From Alishewanella longhuensis (lineage in GTDB: Bacteria > Pseudomonadota > Gammaproteobacteria > Enterobacterales > Alteromonadaceae), in contig NZ_BNAO01000002.1 in the NCBI RefSeq assembly GCF_014653435.1, forward strand, positions 504,009 through 568,008: DNA of 64,000 bases, in the 5' to 3' direction. The stretch's first letter is position 1. Each line of letters starts with the position of its first letter. Under the pieces are notes generated by a model. That model ran no database searches and was not told where the DNA came from. It saw nothing but the letters and a program-made list of their open reading frames with translations. Positions 1 through 8,615 of this stretch are shown in pieces. Position numbers and translations under genes: made by a program.

Positions 1-948
1 CTCCAGCGCCCGTGCGCCTGCAGTGGCTAAACGACACACTACGGTGAGCGCATCCTGATTTTTTGCATAATGTTCTTGTAGATAGTGGGCGGTTTGCTCC
101 GCTATCGCAGCGCTATTACATAGCGCAAATAAGGTGGGGCCTGCGCCAGAAATGCCCAGATGCAACACGCCTGCGGCCGCTAACGCTGTACGCAGTGGCA
201 AGAGCTCTGGTATTAATGGCAAACGCGCCGGCTCCGCCACCAGATCTTGTAAAGCAGCCGCTGCCTCGGCTTGCTCCTGACTGTACAACGCACTAACAAA
301 ACGACTTAGTGTTCCCGCAAATGCGATACTATGCGCCAAGCTCAGTTGTTTGGGTAAGACTTCACGAGCCGCCTTGGTCGATAACACGGTTCCCGGATAG
401 CATAACACTACCTGCCAATCAGCAAACCAGGGCAAGCTTCTGCAAATTTTAGTGCTGCCTGACAGCATTAGCTGCAAACCACCCAGATAAGACGGAGCCA
501 CATTATCGTAATGCACACTGCCGCTTACTCCGCCCTCGGCAATAGCCATCAGCTGCAATAATTCAGCTTGGCTAAAAGGCTGATCAAAATAATCATTAAA
601 GGCATAAAAAGCCACCACGATCGAACAAGCGCTGGAACCCAGACCACTGCCTACCGGCAGGTTTTTCTGCAAATGCAGAGTAAGTCTTGGTAAGGTCCTG
701 CCTAACGCTTGTTCAAAGGCATAGAACGCTTTAATCACCAAGTTATCACTTGTTCCAGCAGGTAACTGATGCACATAACGACCACTTATCGTTAGCGTTA
801 AGGTTGCCGCCTCCCCCTGAATTTCTAATACATCGCCAAGTAAGCTGCCATCAAGGGGTTCAAAGGCCGCACCTAGCAAATCAAAACCGACCGACATATT
901 GCCCGTGGAAGCCGGGGCGTAATAGCGCTTAATATTGTTATTCTGCAT
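1..948 (-). CDS. thrB: Homoserine kinase ThrB (3' end cut by window edge)
   Basis: Phosphorylates homoserine to O-phosphohomoserine, the penultimate step of threonine synthesis, in the cytosol. The frame is open from an ATG at 948 to the first base (316 codons). It has the GHMP-kinase ATP loop PVGSGLGSSACS near residue 90 and a C-terminal GISGAGPTLFAL glycine motif. The last visible residues read TAGARALE, which match the TAGARVLEN end of E. coli ThrB, so only one or two residues and the stop codon are missing. It starts 4 bases after the thrA stop codon, so it is the third cistron of the thr operon and should share the thrL attenuator. Identification is firm; only the extreme C terminus is unseen. 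Confidence 0.95.
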   Translation of the reverse strand, partial: MQNNNIKRYYAPASTGNMSVGFDLLGAAFEPLDGSLLGDVLEIQGEAATLTLTISGRYVHQLPAGTSDNLVIKAFYAFEQALGRTLPRLTLHLQKNLPVGSGLGSSACSIVVAFYAFNDYFDQPFSQAELLQLMAIAEGGVSGSVHYDNVAPSYLGGLQLMLSGSTKICRSLPWFADWQVVLCYPGTVLSTKAAREVLPKQLSLAHSIAFAGTLSRFVSALYSQEQAEAAAALQDLVAEPARLPLIPELLPLRTALAAAGVLHLGISGAGPTLFALCNSAAIAEQTAHYLQEHYAKNQDALTVVCRLATAGARALE

Positions 949-952
949 TTTA

Positions 953-3409
953 CTATACCTGCTGCTGCCAGCTAAGAGTGCGCATAATATCGCTAAAGAC
1001 CCCAGCAGAGGTCACGGCGGCCCCTGCACCGTAGCCACGCAATACAAAAGGAATAGGTTGGTAGTAGCGGCTGAGTATAGATAAGGCATTCTCGCCATCT
1101 TTAACTTTGGCCAATGGGTGCTCCAGTGGTAGCGCTTTAATAGCAACTTTGCATTTACCATCACGAATTTCACCGATATAACGTAACACCTTTTGCTCTG
1201 CTTTGGCTTGCTGCAGTTTTTCGCTAAAATAGCCGTTTAAACTTGGCAGCCGAGTCATAAAGGTCTCAACACTGCCACTGGCATCAAAATCAGCAGGCAA
1301 TACCGATTCGACTTCCACATCGGCCAGGTCTAACATTAAACCTGACTCACGAGCCATAATCAGTAGCTTCCGAGCGACGTCCATACCCGATAAATCATCA
1401 CGTGGATCGGGCTCGGTGAAACCCAGCGCTTTGGCCTTTTCAGTAACGACGGACAAGGCAACGCCTGCTTCTAACTCACCAAAAATATACGACAGCGAAC
1501 CAGATAAAATTCCTTCAAAGGCTAATAACTCGTCACCGGCATTAAGTAAGCCCTGTAAGGTATCTATTACCGGTAAGCCAGCACCCACAGTGGTCTCGTA
1601 CAAGAAGCGCCGGCGTTGCTGCTGAGCTACGGCACGTAACTTATGGTAATAATCCAGGCTAGAGGTATTGGCCTTTTTATTTGGCGTAACCACATGAAAG
1701 CCCGCGGCCAGAAAATCAGCGTATTGATCGGCAATTTGCTGGGCGCTGGTGCAATCAACCAATACCGGATTGGTTAAATGCTGTTCTTGCACAAAACGAT
1801 TTAACTCGGCCAGCGAAAACTGCTTAGTTGCCGCCGGTAATTGGCTTTGCCAGTCTTCTAGCGCAATGCCATCTGCAGCCAGCAGTAACTGCTTACTATT
1901 AGCGATACCATAAACCGTTAACTTAACCTGCCGCTGCTGTAAAAAGGCTTGCTGACGATGAATTTGTGCCAATAACTCTGCACCGACTACGCCGCAGCCA
2001 ACCAAAAACACATCAATACTGGGGATATGGCTAAAGAAGTTCTCATGGCAGACCTTTACCGCATTTTGGCAACAGCGCTGTTCAACAACCGCAGAGATAG
2101 AGCGCTCGCTACTATCCTGCGCAATAGCGACCACATTGACTCTGGCTTGCGCTAAGGAAGCAAAAAACTTAGCGGCTACCCCCTGATGCTGACGCATACC
2201 ATCGCCAACCAAACTGACAATCGCCATATCAGATTGGATACTCAATGGTCTTAACAACTTATTTTGTAATTCCAATTCAAATTCAGCTTCTAAGGCTTTT
2301 TTCGCTGCCATTAGATGCAACTGTGGCACACAAAAACTGATGCTAAATTCGGAAGAGGATTGCGTAATTAAACTAACCGAAATTTGCGATCGTGCCATAG
2401 AGGCAAACACCCGGCTTGCCATCCCCACCACACCTTTTAAGCCAGGGCCGGAAACAGTAAACAAAGCCAGATGCTCTAAACTGGAGATCCCTTTGACCAG
2501 TGCTTCGCCATCCCCCTGCACATCGATACAAGTTCCCGGTGCCGCCGGATTTAAAGTGTTTTTGATATAACAAGGGATCTGTACTCTGGCCAGTGGACCA
2601 ATAGTTTTCGGGTGTAGTACCTTGGCGCCAAAATAAGACAGCTCCATGGCTTCATCATAAGATAAACGATCAATTAAACGGGTTTGTTTCACCTGACGTG
2701 GATCGGCACTGTAAACCCCATCGACATCGGTCCAAATCTCACAAGCACTGGCGCGAATGGCCGCCGCTACCACCGCTGCAGAATAATCAGAGCCGTTACG
2801 CCCCAACAAGGCAGTTTCTCCCTGCGCATTACTGGAAACAAAGCCAGCCATCACATATACAGCAGCCGGTGTTGCCGCCAGCGCTTGTGCTAACGCCTGA
2901 GCAGTGGCATCAACATCGGCCGTGGCATTCAGAAAATCGCCCTGGCTTTTTACCAACTTCACCGAATCCAGCGCCACCGCGTCTGCGGCTCGTGCCCGTA
3001 ATAAGGCGGTCATCAAGGCCACACTAAACTGCTCACCTAAGCCCAGAATTTGTGCTTTGATATGATCAGGACAAAAACGTAATAAACTCATGCCCTGTAA
3101 TTGCCAGCCTAATTGTTGGATTTGTGCCGTGATTAACGCTTGCACCCGCGTTTTTTGCTCATCACTGATGCCTACAATATCTTGCAATAGTTGCTGATAT
3201 CGTTGCTCCAGCTGTGTCAATAAAGGTTGAAAATCGGCCCCTAAATAAGCCAAATCAGTTAGCTCCACCAGCGTATTGGTTACACCTTGCGGCGCCGATA
3301 ACACCAGACAGACTTGCTCCGTCGTTGCTTGCTGTAACACAATTTGCGCAACTTCCGAAAACCTGGCAACTGACGCCAGCGATGACCCGCCAAACTTTAG
3401 CACTCTCAT
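953..3409 (-). CDS. thrA: Bifunctional aspartokinase I / homoserine dehydrogenase I
   Basis: Catalyses the first step (aspartate phosphorylation) and third step (aspartate semialdehyde reduction to homoserine) of the threonine branch. The 818 residues match the usual 820 of E. coli ThrA. The N-terminal kinase opens with KFGGSSLA and carries the [10 protein letters not shown] motif near residue 260. Two ACT-type regulatory repeats follow in the middle. The dehydrogenase starts near residue 465 with the NAD(P) loop [11 protein letters not shown] and contains [13 protein letters not shown]. The start is supported by an AGGAGAAG ribosome site just upstream. About 270 bases separate it from thrL, and that stretch includes the attenuator. 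Threonine feedback inhibition is known for the family; the ACT region is seen here but its ligand is not provable from sequence. Confidence 0.97.
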   Translation of the reverse strand: MRVLKFGGSSLASVARFSEVAQIVLQQATTEQVCLVLSAPQGVTNTLVELTDLAYLGADFQPLLTQLEQRYQQLLQDIVGISDEQKTRVQALITAQIQQLGWQLQGMSLLRFCPDHIKAQILGLGEQFSVALMTALLRARAADAVALDSVKLVKSQGDFLNATADVDATAQALAQALAATPAAVYVMAGFVSSNAQGETALLGRNGSDYSAAVVAAAIRASACEIWTDVDGVYSADPRQVKQTRLIDRLSYDEAMELSYFGAKVLHPKTIGPLARVQIPCYIKNTLNPAAPGTCIDVQGDGEALVKGISSLEHLALFTVSGPGLKGVVGMASRVFASMARSQISVSLITQSSSEFSISFCVPQLHLMAAKKALEAEFELELQNKLLRPLSIQSDMAIVSLVGDGMRQHQGVAAKFFASLAQARVNVVAIAQDSSERSISAVVEQRCCQNAVKVCHENFFSHIPSIDVFLVGCGVVGAELLAQIHRQQAFLQQRQVKLTVYGIANSKQLLLAADGIALEDWQSQLPAATKQFSLAELNRFVQEQHLTNPVLVDCTSAQQIADQYADFLAAGFHVVTPNKKANTSSLDYYHKLRAVAQQQRRRFLYETTVGAGLPVIDTLQGLLNAGDELLAFEGILSGSLSYIFGELEAGVALSVVTEKAKALGFTEPDPRDDLSGMDVARKLLIMARESGLMLDLADVEVESVLPADFDASGSVETFMTRLPSLNGYFSEKLQQAKAEQKVLRYIGEIRDGKCKVAIKALPLEHPLAKVKDGENALSILSRYYQPIPFVLRGYGAGAAVTSAGVFSDIMRTLSWQQQV

Positions 3410-3613
3410 ATTCTTCTCCTCGCGCCTTTACCCGTCGTCTTTCAAAATGTACAGGGGTTAGCTGTGTTCGCGAACCTCAATCACTTAGTAAAGCTCATGG
3501 GGTCGGACTGGCGAACCAGTTCTCGAACTTGCCGCCTACTTGCATTTCGAAATCCATTGGGTATTCAAGTCTTATGTTATGTTGTTATCGCAGACCAATA
3601 GCCAAATTCGGCT

Positions 3614-3652
3614 AAAAAAAAGGCCCGAACCTTTGAGGTCACGGGCCTTTTT
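3614..3652 (-). terminator. thr operon attenuator terminator
   Basis: On the minus strand a hairpin with arms AAAAAGGCCCG...CGGGCCTTTTT, extended inward by ACCT/AGGT, is followed by a run of eight T. It lies 24 bases after the thrL stop codon and about 200 bases before thrA, which is the position of the classic amino-acid attenuator. Its upstream arm contains GACCTC (3635-3640), which can pair instead with GAGGTC at 3670-3675 just after the thrL stop, giving a competing antiterminator. Confidence 0.9.
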
Positions 3653-3675
3653 ACAGACAACACACCGCCGACCTC

Positions 3676-3735
3676 CTACCCCGCGGGGTTGGTGGTAATA
3701 ATAATGGTGGTGAGTGTCGTATTATTTGTTTTCAT
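3676..3735 (-). CDS. thrL: thr operon leader peptide ThrL
   Basis: A 19-codon ORF that begins MKTNNTT and ends TTNPAG. Seven of its residues are threonine and three are isoleucine, with the run TTIIITT in the middle, so ribosome stalling would report both charged tRNA-Thr and tRNA-Ile. The end resembles the E. coli leader (TTGNGAG). The 12-bp palindrome ACCCCGCGGGGT overlaps its last codons and stop. It is followed by the antiterminator segment and then the terminator. No clear ribosome site is visible upstream, and the predicted transcription start is at or very near the ATG, so it may be translated from a very short or absent leader. It is far too short for ordinary ORF calling. Confidence 0.9.
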   Translation of the reverse strand: MKTNNTTLTTIIITTNPAG

Positions 3736-3741
3736 AAGCAC

Positions 3742-3771
3742 ACTATGCACAGACTTATAGACGTCTGTCAA
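3742..3771 (-). promoter_or_regulatory. Promoter of the thr operon
   Basis: On the minus strand a perfect TTGACA -35 box (3766-3771) is separated by 18 bases from CATAGT (3742-3747) as the -10 box. Transcription would begin around 3735, at the thrL start codon. An alternative TATAAG (3755-3760) lies between the boxes and could give a start about 14 bases further upstream. Confidence 0.7.
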
Positions 3772-3807
3772 ACATTTTTCGAGCTGCAGCCATTTTTAGA
3801 TTCGCTT

Positions 3808-4755
3808 TTAACCCGCTTTATTTTTAGCAGTAAAAATACTGACCTGATTTCGACCCGCGCACTTAGCTTGATGTAAGGCCTGTTCGGCTCGTTGTATTAA
3901 CTCAGACATATCTACATCGCTCTGATATTGGCTCACACCAATACTGATTGTAACCTGGATAGACGGCAATGCTGTTAGCAAACGACTGTTTGCAAGCTGC
4001 ACACGGAAGCGATTTGCGACTTCTAACGCGCCTATTATGGCAGTATCAGGTAAGGCAATAGCAAATTCGGCGCCACCAAAACGAGCCAACAGATCATTAT
4101 CACGCAGCAAAGCTGCAGAAAATTTAGCCAGTGCTTGTAGCAACTGATCGCCATGCTCATGCCCATACTTATCATTGAAAGGTTTAAATCTATCCACATT
4201 GAACAACAACAGTGATAAAGGCCGCTCATAACGTTCAGCGCGAGTAATTTCCAACTGCAATTGTTGTTGCCAGAATGAACGATTCATCAGACCGGTTAAA
4301 CTATCTTGCCGCTCATGCACCTTGAGCTGCTGCTGAGTAAACAATAATTTCGCGTGATAACGTGCTTGCTCTGACGCATCTTGGATCCATAGACAAAGTT
4401 GCAGCTCTCCACTCACCGGGTTAGGTAAAGGCATAAGTGTGCAGTTTTGTGCCATATAACGTCGCGACTCATCTCCGGCATCTTGTCGTGGAAACTTGAG
4501 CAGATATAAGCGTTGCTGCCAACTAATCTGCTCTGTGATTTTCTGACTTAACACTGCCTCAATTTTACGATTAAACCATGCTTGAGGCACTTCCGGGAAA
4601 CTCGCAAAGAATGATTTACCAATAAGTTGCTGTGCAGTTAAATCACTATATCGACAAATATAATGGTTTACATAAAGGATCTGACAGGATGAGTTTAGAA
4701 TTAATATCCCACCTGGTAGCTGCTGCATCACACTTTCGAACATGGCTAAAGACAA
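3808..4755 (-). CDS. PAS-GGDEF protein with altered GGAEF active site
   Basis: A cytosolic signalling protein of 315 residues with no membrane segment. Residues about 5-125 form a PAS-type sensor (begins FESVMQQLPGGILILN). Residues about 155-310 form a GGDEF domain with DSLTGLMNR, FNVDRFKPFND and the signature FGGAEFAIALP. The signature has Ala where diguanylate cyclases have Asp or Glu, a metal-binding position, so synthesis of c-di-GMP may be weak or lost. An inhibitory-site motif RDND is intact five residues before the signature, so it may still bind c-di-GMP. The start is either TTG (4755, just after a GAGAAG ribosome site) or ATG (4743). It is divergent from the sensor kinase at 4880. 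Confidence 0.85.
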   Translation of the reverse strand: MSLAMFESVMQQLPGGILILNSSCQILYVNHYICRYSDLTAQQLIGKSFFASFPEVPQAWFNRKIEAVLSQKITEQISWQQRLYLLKFPRQDAGDESRRYMAQNCTLMPLPNPVSGELQLCLWIQDASEQARYHAKLLFTQQQLKVHERQDSLTGLMNRSFWQQQLQLEITRAERYERPLSLLLFNVDRFKPFNDKYGHEHGDQLLQALAKFSAALLRDNDLLARFGGAEFAIALPDTAIIGALEVANRFRVQLANSRLLTALPSIQVTISIGVSQYQSDVDMSELIQRAEQALHQAKCAGRNQVSIFTAKNKAG

Positions 4756-4797
4756 TTGGCTTCTCTTTTTGCTGTTAAATATCGACTATTTTTATAA

Positions 4798-4814
4798 AGC
4801 TATTTTAAATAGCT
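4798..4814. promoter_or_regulatory. Inverted repeat between divergent signalling genes
   Basis: A perfect 8-bp inverted repeat AGCTATTT-T-AAATAGCT sits in the 124-bp gap between the divergent GGDEF gene and sensor kinase gene. It has the form of a dimeric regulator's operator, but the region is AT-rich and no regulator is identified, so this is only a candidate. Confidence 0.35.
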
Positions 4815-4879
4815 CGCTTATTCGCTATGGTAACACTAAATGATATTGGACATCTTAAGCTGAACCTCAGGGTGATTAT

Positions 4880-6619
4880 ATGCAGCAACAAAGCTTATCG
4901 AAAAAACTGCTAACAAAGGTTTTATCAGTATACTTTGTGCTAACAGTCACTGTGACTTTTGGTCAAATCTTTGCTGAGTATTACAACGCTAAGAATTATA
5001 TTAAAAATGAACTCAGCACCCTGCAACAAACTTTTTCTGGCAGTTTGACCCGCGCCATCTGGGAACTTAATACACCACAGACATTAAATATAGCAGATGG
5101 ATTACTCGCGATACCGTCGATTGAAGGCATTATTATTCGCGATGATAATGGCGCTATTATCACCCAATCTGGCCGCTACATTGATATCCAACAACGTTTT
5201 AGCAACCAACTCGTGGAACAGGAACTCAGCATAAGCGAGCAGCAGTCTGGCATCTTTGGCTATACTTTCCCACTGATTTTTGAGTTCTCCGGTCGTACTA
5301 GCCAGGTCGGTGACGTGACCTTATTCTCTAGCCGAAATATCGTGATTGAGCGTATTGAAATTGGTTTGTATTTTTTAATCGGTAACGCGATGTTAAAAAC
5401 CACGTTTCTGATTATTCTATTTTTGATTGCCTTTCGCCGCTACCTTACCGAACCTTTAGCCGATTTAAGCCGGCAAATTGAAGATCTAGAGTTAGAACAA
5501 CTTGATGGCTCTAAAATAAGTATCTCTGCTGATGAAGGAGCAGAACTGACTCTGATGGCAGATGCCTATAATCGTTTGATAAAACGCCTGCAAGATTATC
5601 AGGCACAACTCAAGCAAACCCAGCAACAGCTAATGCTATCTAATAACAAACTTGATCAACAAAATTTATTACTAGAGCAAGAAGTTGCCCGTAAAACCTC
5701 TGGTTTAAGCCAAGCGATGATGGATTTACAGCAACAAAAGCAAGAGTTGTTAAATAAAAAACAATCGCTGAAAGAAGAAATTGAGCAACGCAGACAAACA
5801 GAGCTTAATTTGCTGCAAAAGCAAAAAGCATTGGAAGAAACCATTGATCATTTAAACCAGGCGCAAGATCGGCTGGTACAATCAGAAAAAATGGCTGCCT
5901 TAGGCGGGTTAGTTGCCGGTATCACGCACGAAGTAAATACACCGGTGGGTATCAGTGTTACTGCAACCAGCTTTTTAGAAGAGCGTTTAACACGTTTAAA
6001 CAACGCCTATCAGACGAAAACGCTTACCCCAAAAATGCTAGAAGAGTTTTTAGATGAAGCACAACAAAGCACTCACTTACTAGAGTCCAATCTTGGTAGA
6101 GCTTCAGAATTAATTGCCAGTTTTAAGCAGATCGCCGTCGATCAAGCGAGCGAAGCCATCCGTACTATCAATTTGTGTGAATATATTCACGAGATTATTC
6201 GCTCCCTCCAACCGCACTTTAAGAAAACCCGCCATCAAATTGAAGTGAATTGTGCTGACAATATTATTCTAGACTGCCCTGCAGGTGCTATTTCTCAGAT
6301 CTTCACTAACTTACTGATGAACTCTTTGATCCATGGTTTTGAACATATGGAACAAGGGATTATCCGTATTACTGTGTTAGAGGACGCTGACAATATTGAT
6401 ATTCGCTATGCAGACAATGGTAAAGGTTTAGAGGAAGAACAACTTGCTAAGCTATTCCATCCGTTTTTTACTACTAAACGGGACCAAGGCGGAAGCGGTC
6501 TTGGTACGCACATTACCTATAATCTCGTGCGTCAAACCTTAGCAGGCAGTATTGAAGTCAGCAGTGAGCCGGGTAAAGGCTTGCATTACCATATCTGGTT
6601 CCCCAAAAAACTTAACTAA
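4880..6619 (+). CDS. Membrane sensor histidine kinase
   Basis: A 579-residue inner-membrane kinase. A transmembrane helix at about 13-32 and another at about 166-190 bracket a periplasmic sensor region of roughly 130 residues. A HAMP linker follows (about 190-245), then a long Gln/Leu-rich coiled coil (245-345). The phosphoacceptor motif is AGITHEVNTPVG, His near 349. The ATPase part has the N-box NLLMNSLIHG, the G1 motif YADNGKGL, then FFTTKRDQGGSGLGTHI. All catalytic motifs look intact. An AGGGTG ribosome site precedes the ATG. No response regulator gene is adjacent, so the partner is unknown; the GGDEF gene across the divergent promoter is a possible functional neighbour. The N-terminal ligand-binding domain is not recognised. 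Confidence 0.88.
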   Translation: MQQQSLSKKLLTKVLSVYFVLTVTVTFGQIFAEYYNAKNYIKNELSTLQQTFSGSLTRAIWELNTPQTLNIADGLLAIPSIEGIIIRDDNGAIITQSGRYIDIQQRFSNQLVEQELSISEQQSGIFGYTFPLIFEFSGRTSQVGDVTLFSSRNIVIERIEIGLYFLIGNAMLKTTFLIILFLIAFRRYLTEPLADLSRQIEDLELEQLDGSKISISADEGAELTLMADAYNRLIKRLQDYQAQLKQTQQQLMLSNNKLDQQNLLLEQEVARKTSGLSQAMMDLQQQKQELLNKKQSLKEEIEQRRQTELNLLQKQKALEETIDHLNQAQDRLVQSEKMAALGGLVAGITHEVNTPVGISVTATSFLEERLTRLNNAYQTKTLTPKMLEEFLDEAQQSTHLLESNLGRASELIASFKQIAVDQASEAIRTINLCEYIHEIIRSLQPHFKKTRHQIEVNCADNIILDCPAGAISQIFTNLLMNSLIHGFEHMEQGIIRITVLEDADNIDIRYADNGKGLEEEQLAKLFHPFFTTKRDQGGSGLGTHITYNLVRQTLAGSIEVSSEPGKGLHYHIWFPKKLN

Positions 6620-6720
6620 GATAAAGCGGTAAACAAACGTAAGCGTAGTCAACACCGCTGCAACTTGCGTTGGTACGGGTTATACTGCGACTCTTTACAT
6701 AAAATGGAACTAAGGTTGTT

Positions 6721-7626
6721 ATGTGGTTTAAGAATGTCAGGGTGTACAAATTAAGTGCGCCGCTAACAACAGATTTATCTGTATTGGAAACAGCTCTCGC
6801 AGATTTCAAATTCACTCCTTGCACCGGTCAGGAAGCTCTACGCACCGGCTTCAGCTTTCCATTGCACCCCAGTATCAAACAGTATTGTCATCAACAGCAA
6901 CAACGATGGTTTTTTGCGGTTAAAAGACAAGAGAAGGTGTTGCCCGCCGCAGTGGTTAACGAGGAATTACAACCGAAGATTGAAGCGGCAGAGCAAGAAC
7001 AAGGTCGATCCTTAAGCCGCAAGGAAAAACAAGCGCTAAAAGAAGATCTTATTCAAACTTTACTCCCAAGAGCGTTCAGCCGTTCGCAGCTTACTCACGG
7101 GTATTATGATGCAGAGCATCAGTGGCTGGTCATTAATACTAGCAGTGCCAGTAAAGCAGAAGATATTTTGGCCCTGCTACGCAAAGCGCTGGGATCATTA
7201 CCGGCCTTACCTTGGTTAGATAACCACAAACTGAACAACCACTTACAGTTATGGTTGCAGCACGAAGCTCTGCCGGGCAACTTCCAGCCAGGATCTGAAG
7301 TCGAATTAAAAGCGCCAGATGAAGAAGGTGCTAAAGTTCGCTTTAGTAACCATTTGTTAAGTGCAGATGAAGTACAAACACACTTACAGGATAAGCTGGT
7401 TACCCGTATCAATCTGCAGCAAACAGAGGGAATGGGGCTAACGGTTACTGATGATGGTGGTATTAAACAGCTCAGTTACCCCGATAGTTTAACAGAGCAA
7501 AATGATGAGCTGGGTTGGGAAGATCTTGTTGCCCGCTTAGATGCAGACTTACTGTTGATGGCTGACAGCCTTAATAAGGCCTTGCAGGCGATTAGCCAGC
7601 AAGTTAGTCAGGTAACTGCAGACTAA
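6721..7626 (+). CDS. rdgC: Recombination-associated protein RdgC
   Basis: A nucleoid-associated DNA-binding protein that forms a ring around duplex DNA and restrains RecA. The start MWFKNVRVYKLSAP and the segment FTPCTGQEALRTGF match the RdgC family; 301 residues is the usual size (E. coli 303). An AAGG ribosome site lies 6 bases before the ATG. It stands alone between two signalling genes and is convergent with the HDOD gene. Between them, at 7630-7671, a 13-bp stem with two G-U pairs could fold, but without a T run on either strand. Confidence 0.95.
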   Translation: MWFKNVRVYKLSAPLTTDLSVLETALADFKFTPCTGQEALRTGFSFPLHPSIKQYCHQQQQRWFFAVKRQEKVLPAAVVNEELQPKIEAAEQEQGRSLSRKEKQALKEDLIQTLLPRAFSRSQLTHGYYDAEHQWLVINTSSASKAEDILALLRKALGSLPALPWLDNHKLNNHLQLWLQHEALPGNFQPGSEVELKAPDEEGAKVRFSNHLLSADEVQTHLQDKLVTRINLQQTEGMGLTVTDDGGIKQLSYPDSLTEQNDELGWEDLVARLDADLLLMADSLNKALQAISQQVSQVTAD

Positions 7627-7684
7627 ATCAGACAGGCTAGTTTGCAGCCGCAGCATGAGCAGCAAGCTGGCCTGAAAATACCTT

Positions 7685-8524
7685 TTACTGAAACAAGGCC
7701 CTAATATCTTGATAAAGACTGGCTATCTGTGGCTGCTGCATAAACTCAGGAACCGCGACGACATCTCGCTCGATATACTGCTGCAACAATAGCTGCTGCT
7801 CTTCGGCAGATTTATAATAACCCCGGGCTATGGCGGCTAACCGGATAAAGTCCGTATAATCGAGTGGCACACTGGCTTTACAAACCCGCCAGCTTTTTGC
7901 AGCCAGTTGAAACTCCTCAGCAAACCCCCAGGCTTTGAGCACTTTGACACTAATATAAGGTGCTGCTTTATCTATTACACTAGTTAAAAACAACGGATGA
8001 CCAAAGACCTCAGGATGACGCTCGGCCTCTGTGATCACCGCAAGCGCTCCGATATTATGTACCAAGGCGCAAAGCGTCATAATATCAGGGCTAAGCCGGC
8101 ACTGTGGTTGATTAGCCTGATAAGACTTTAAACAAGCTACCGCAATGGCTGCAACCTGAATATTGTCACGCCATAGCCTATCTAACTGTTGCTGCACCTG
8201 CTTATATTCGGAGACAAACAGCTGTTCCAAGGCCATAGCCGTAGCGATATTTTTAATCTGGCTTAACCCAATTCTGGTGACGGCTTGATTCAAAGTGCTC
8301 ACTTTAATAGAGCGCCCCATAAAAGCACTATTCGCCACTTTCATCATTCTGGCAGACAAGGCAGCATCCTGCGCAATAACTTCGCCCATTTGCGCTAAGC
8401 TTACTTTAGGATCATCTGCGGTTTGCCGCACACGCAACGCTATTTCTGGCAAAGTAGGCAGCACCAGCCGGTCTTGGCGAATTTTATCGTCCAGAATAGT
8501 TAACAACGCTTGCTGTGAACTCAT
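7685..8524 (-). CDS. HDOD domain signalling protein
   Basis: A 279-residue soluble protein made almost entirely of one HDOD domain (about residues 15-215), a helical relative of HD phosphohydrolases that lacks the metal-binding His-Asp pair. Recognisable segments are LPTLPEIALRVRQ, IAQDAALSARMMKVANSA and LNQAVTRIGLSQIKNIA. Such proteins act as protein-interaction modules in chemosensory, c-di-GMP and stress signalling; the partner cannot be told from sequence. A GGGG ribosome site precedes the ATG. It lies 91 bases downstream of the hybrid kinase gene on the same strand, so they could share a transcript. Confidence 0.88.
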   Translation of the reverse strand: MSSQQALLTILDDKIRQDRLVLPTLPEIALRVRQTADDPKVSLAQMGEVIAQDAALSARMMKVANSAFMGRSIKVSTLNQAVTRIGLSQIKNIATAMALEQLFVSEYKQVQQQLDRLWRDNIQVAAIAVACLKSYQANQPQCRLSPDIMTLCALVHNIGALAVITEAERHPEVFGHPLFLTSVIDKAAPYISVKVLKAWGFAEEFQLAAKSWRVCKASVPLDYTDFIRLAAIARGYYKSAEEQQLLLQQYIERDVVAVPEFMQQPQIASLYQDIRALFQ

Positions 8525-8615
8525 GTAAACCCCACTTGCTTAACAAACATTCTCTGGCTCATACTTTAGTAAAATATGAGATGACTGCATAGCATCGTTA
8601 AAGTCCGCGCGAGCA

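Noticed and set aside
2698-3027. A 109-codon plus-strand frame inside thrA
   Set aside because: It is antisense to the aspartokinase domain; Pro- and His-rich shadow with no ribosome site.
7630-7671. A 13-bp imperfect stem between rdgC and the HDOD gene as a terminator
   Set aside because: It needs two G-U pairs, has a 16-base loop and no T run on either strand, so termination is doubtful.
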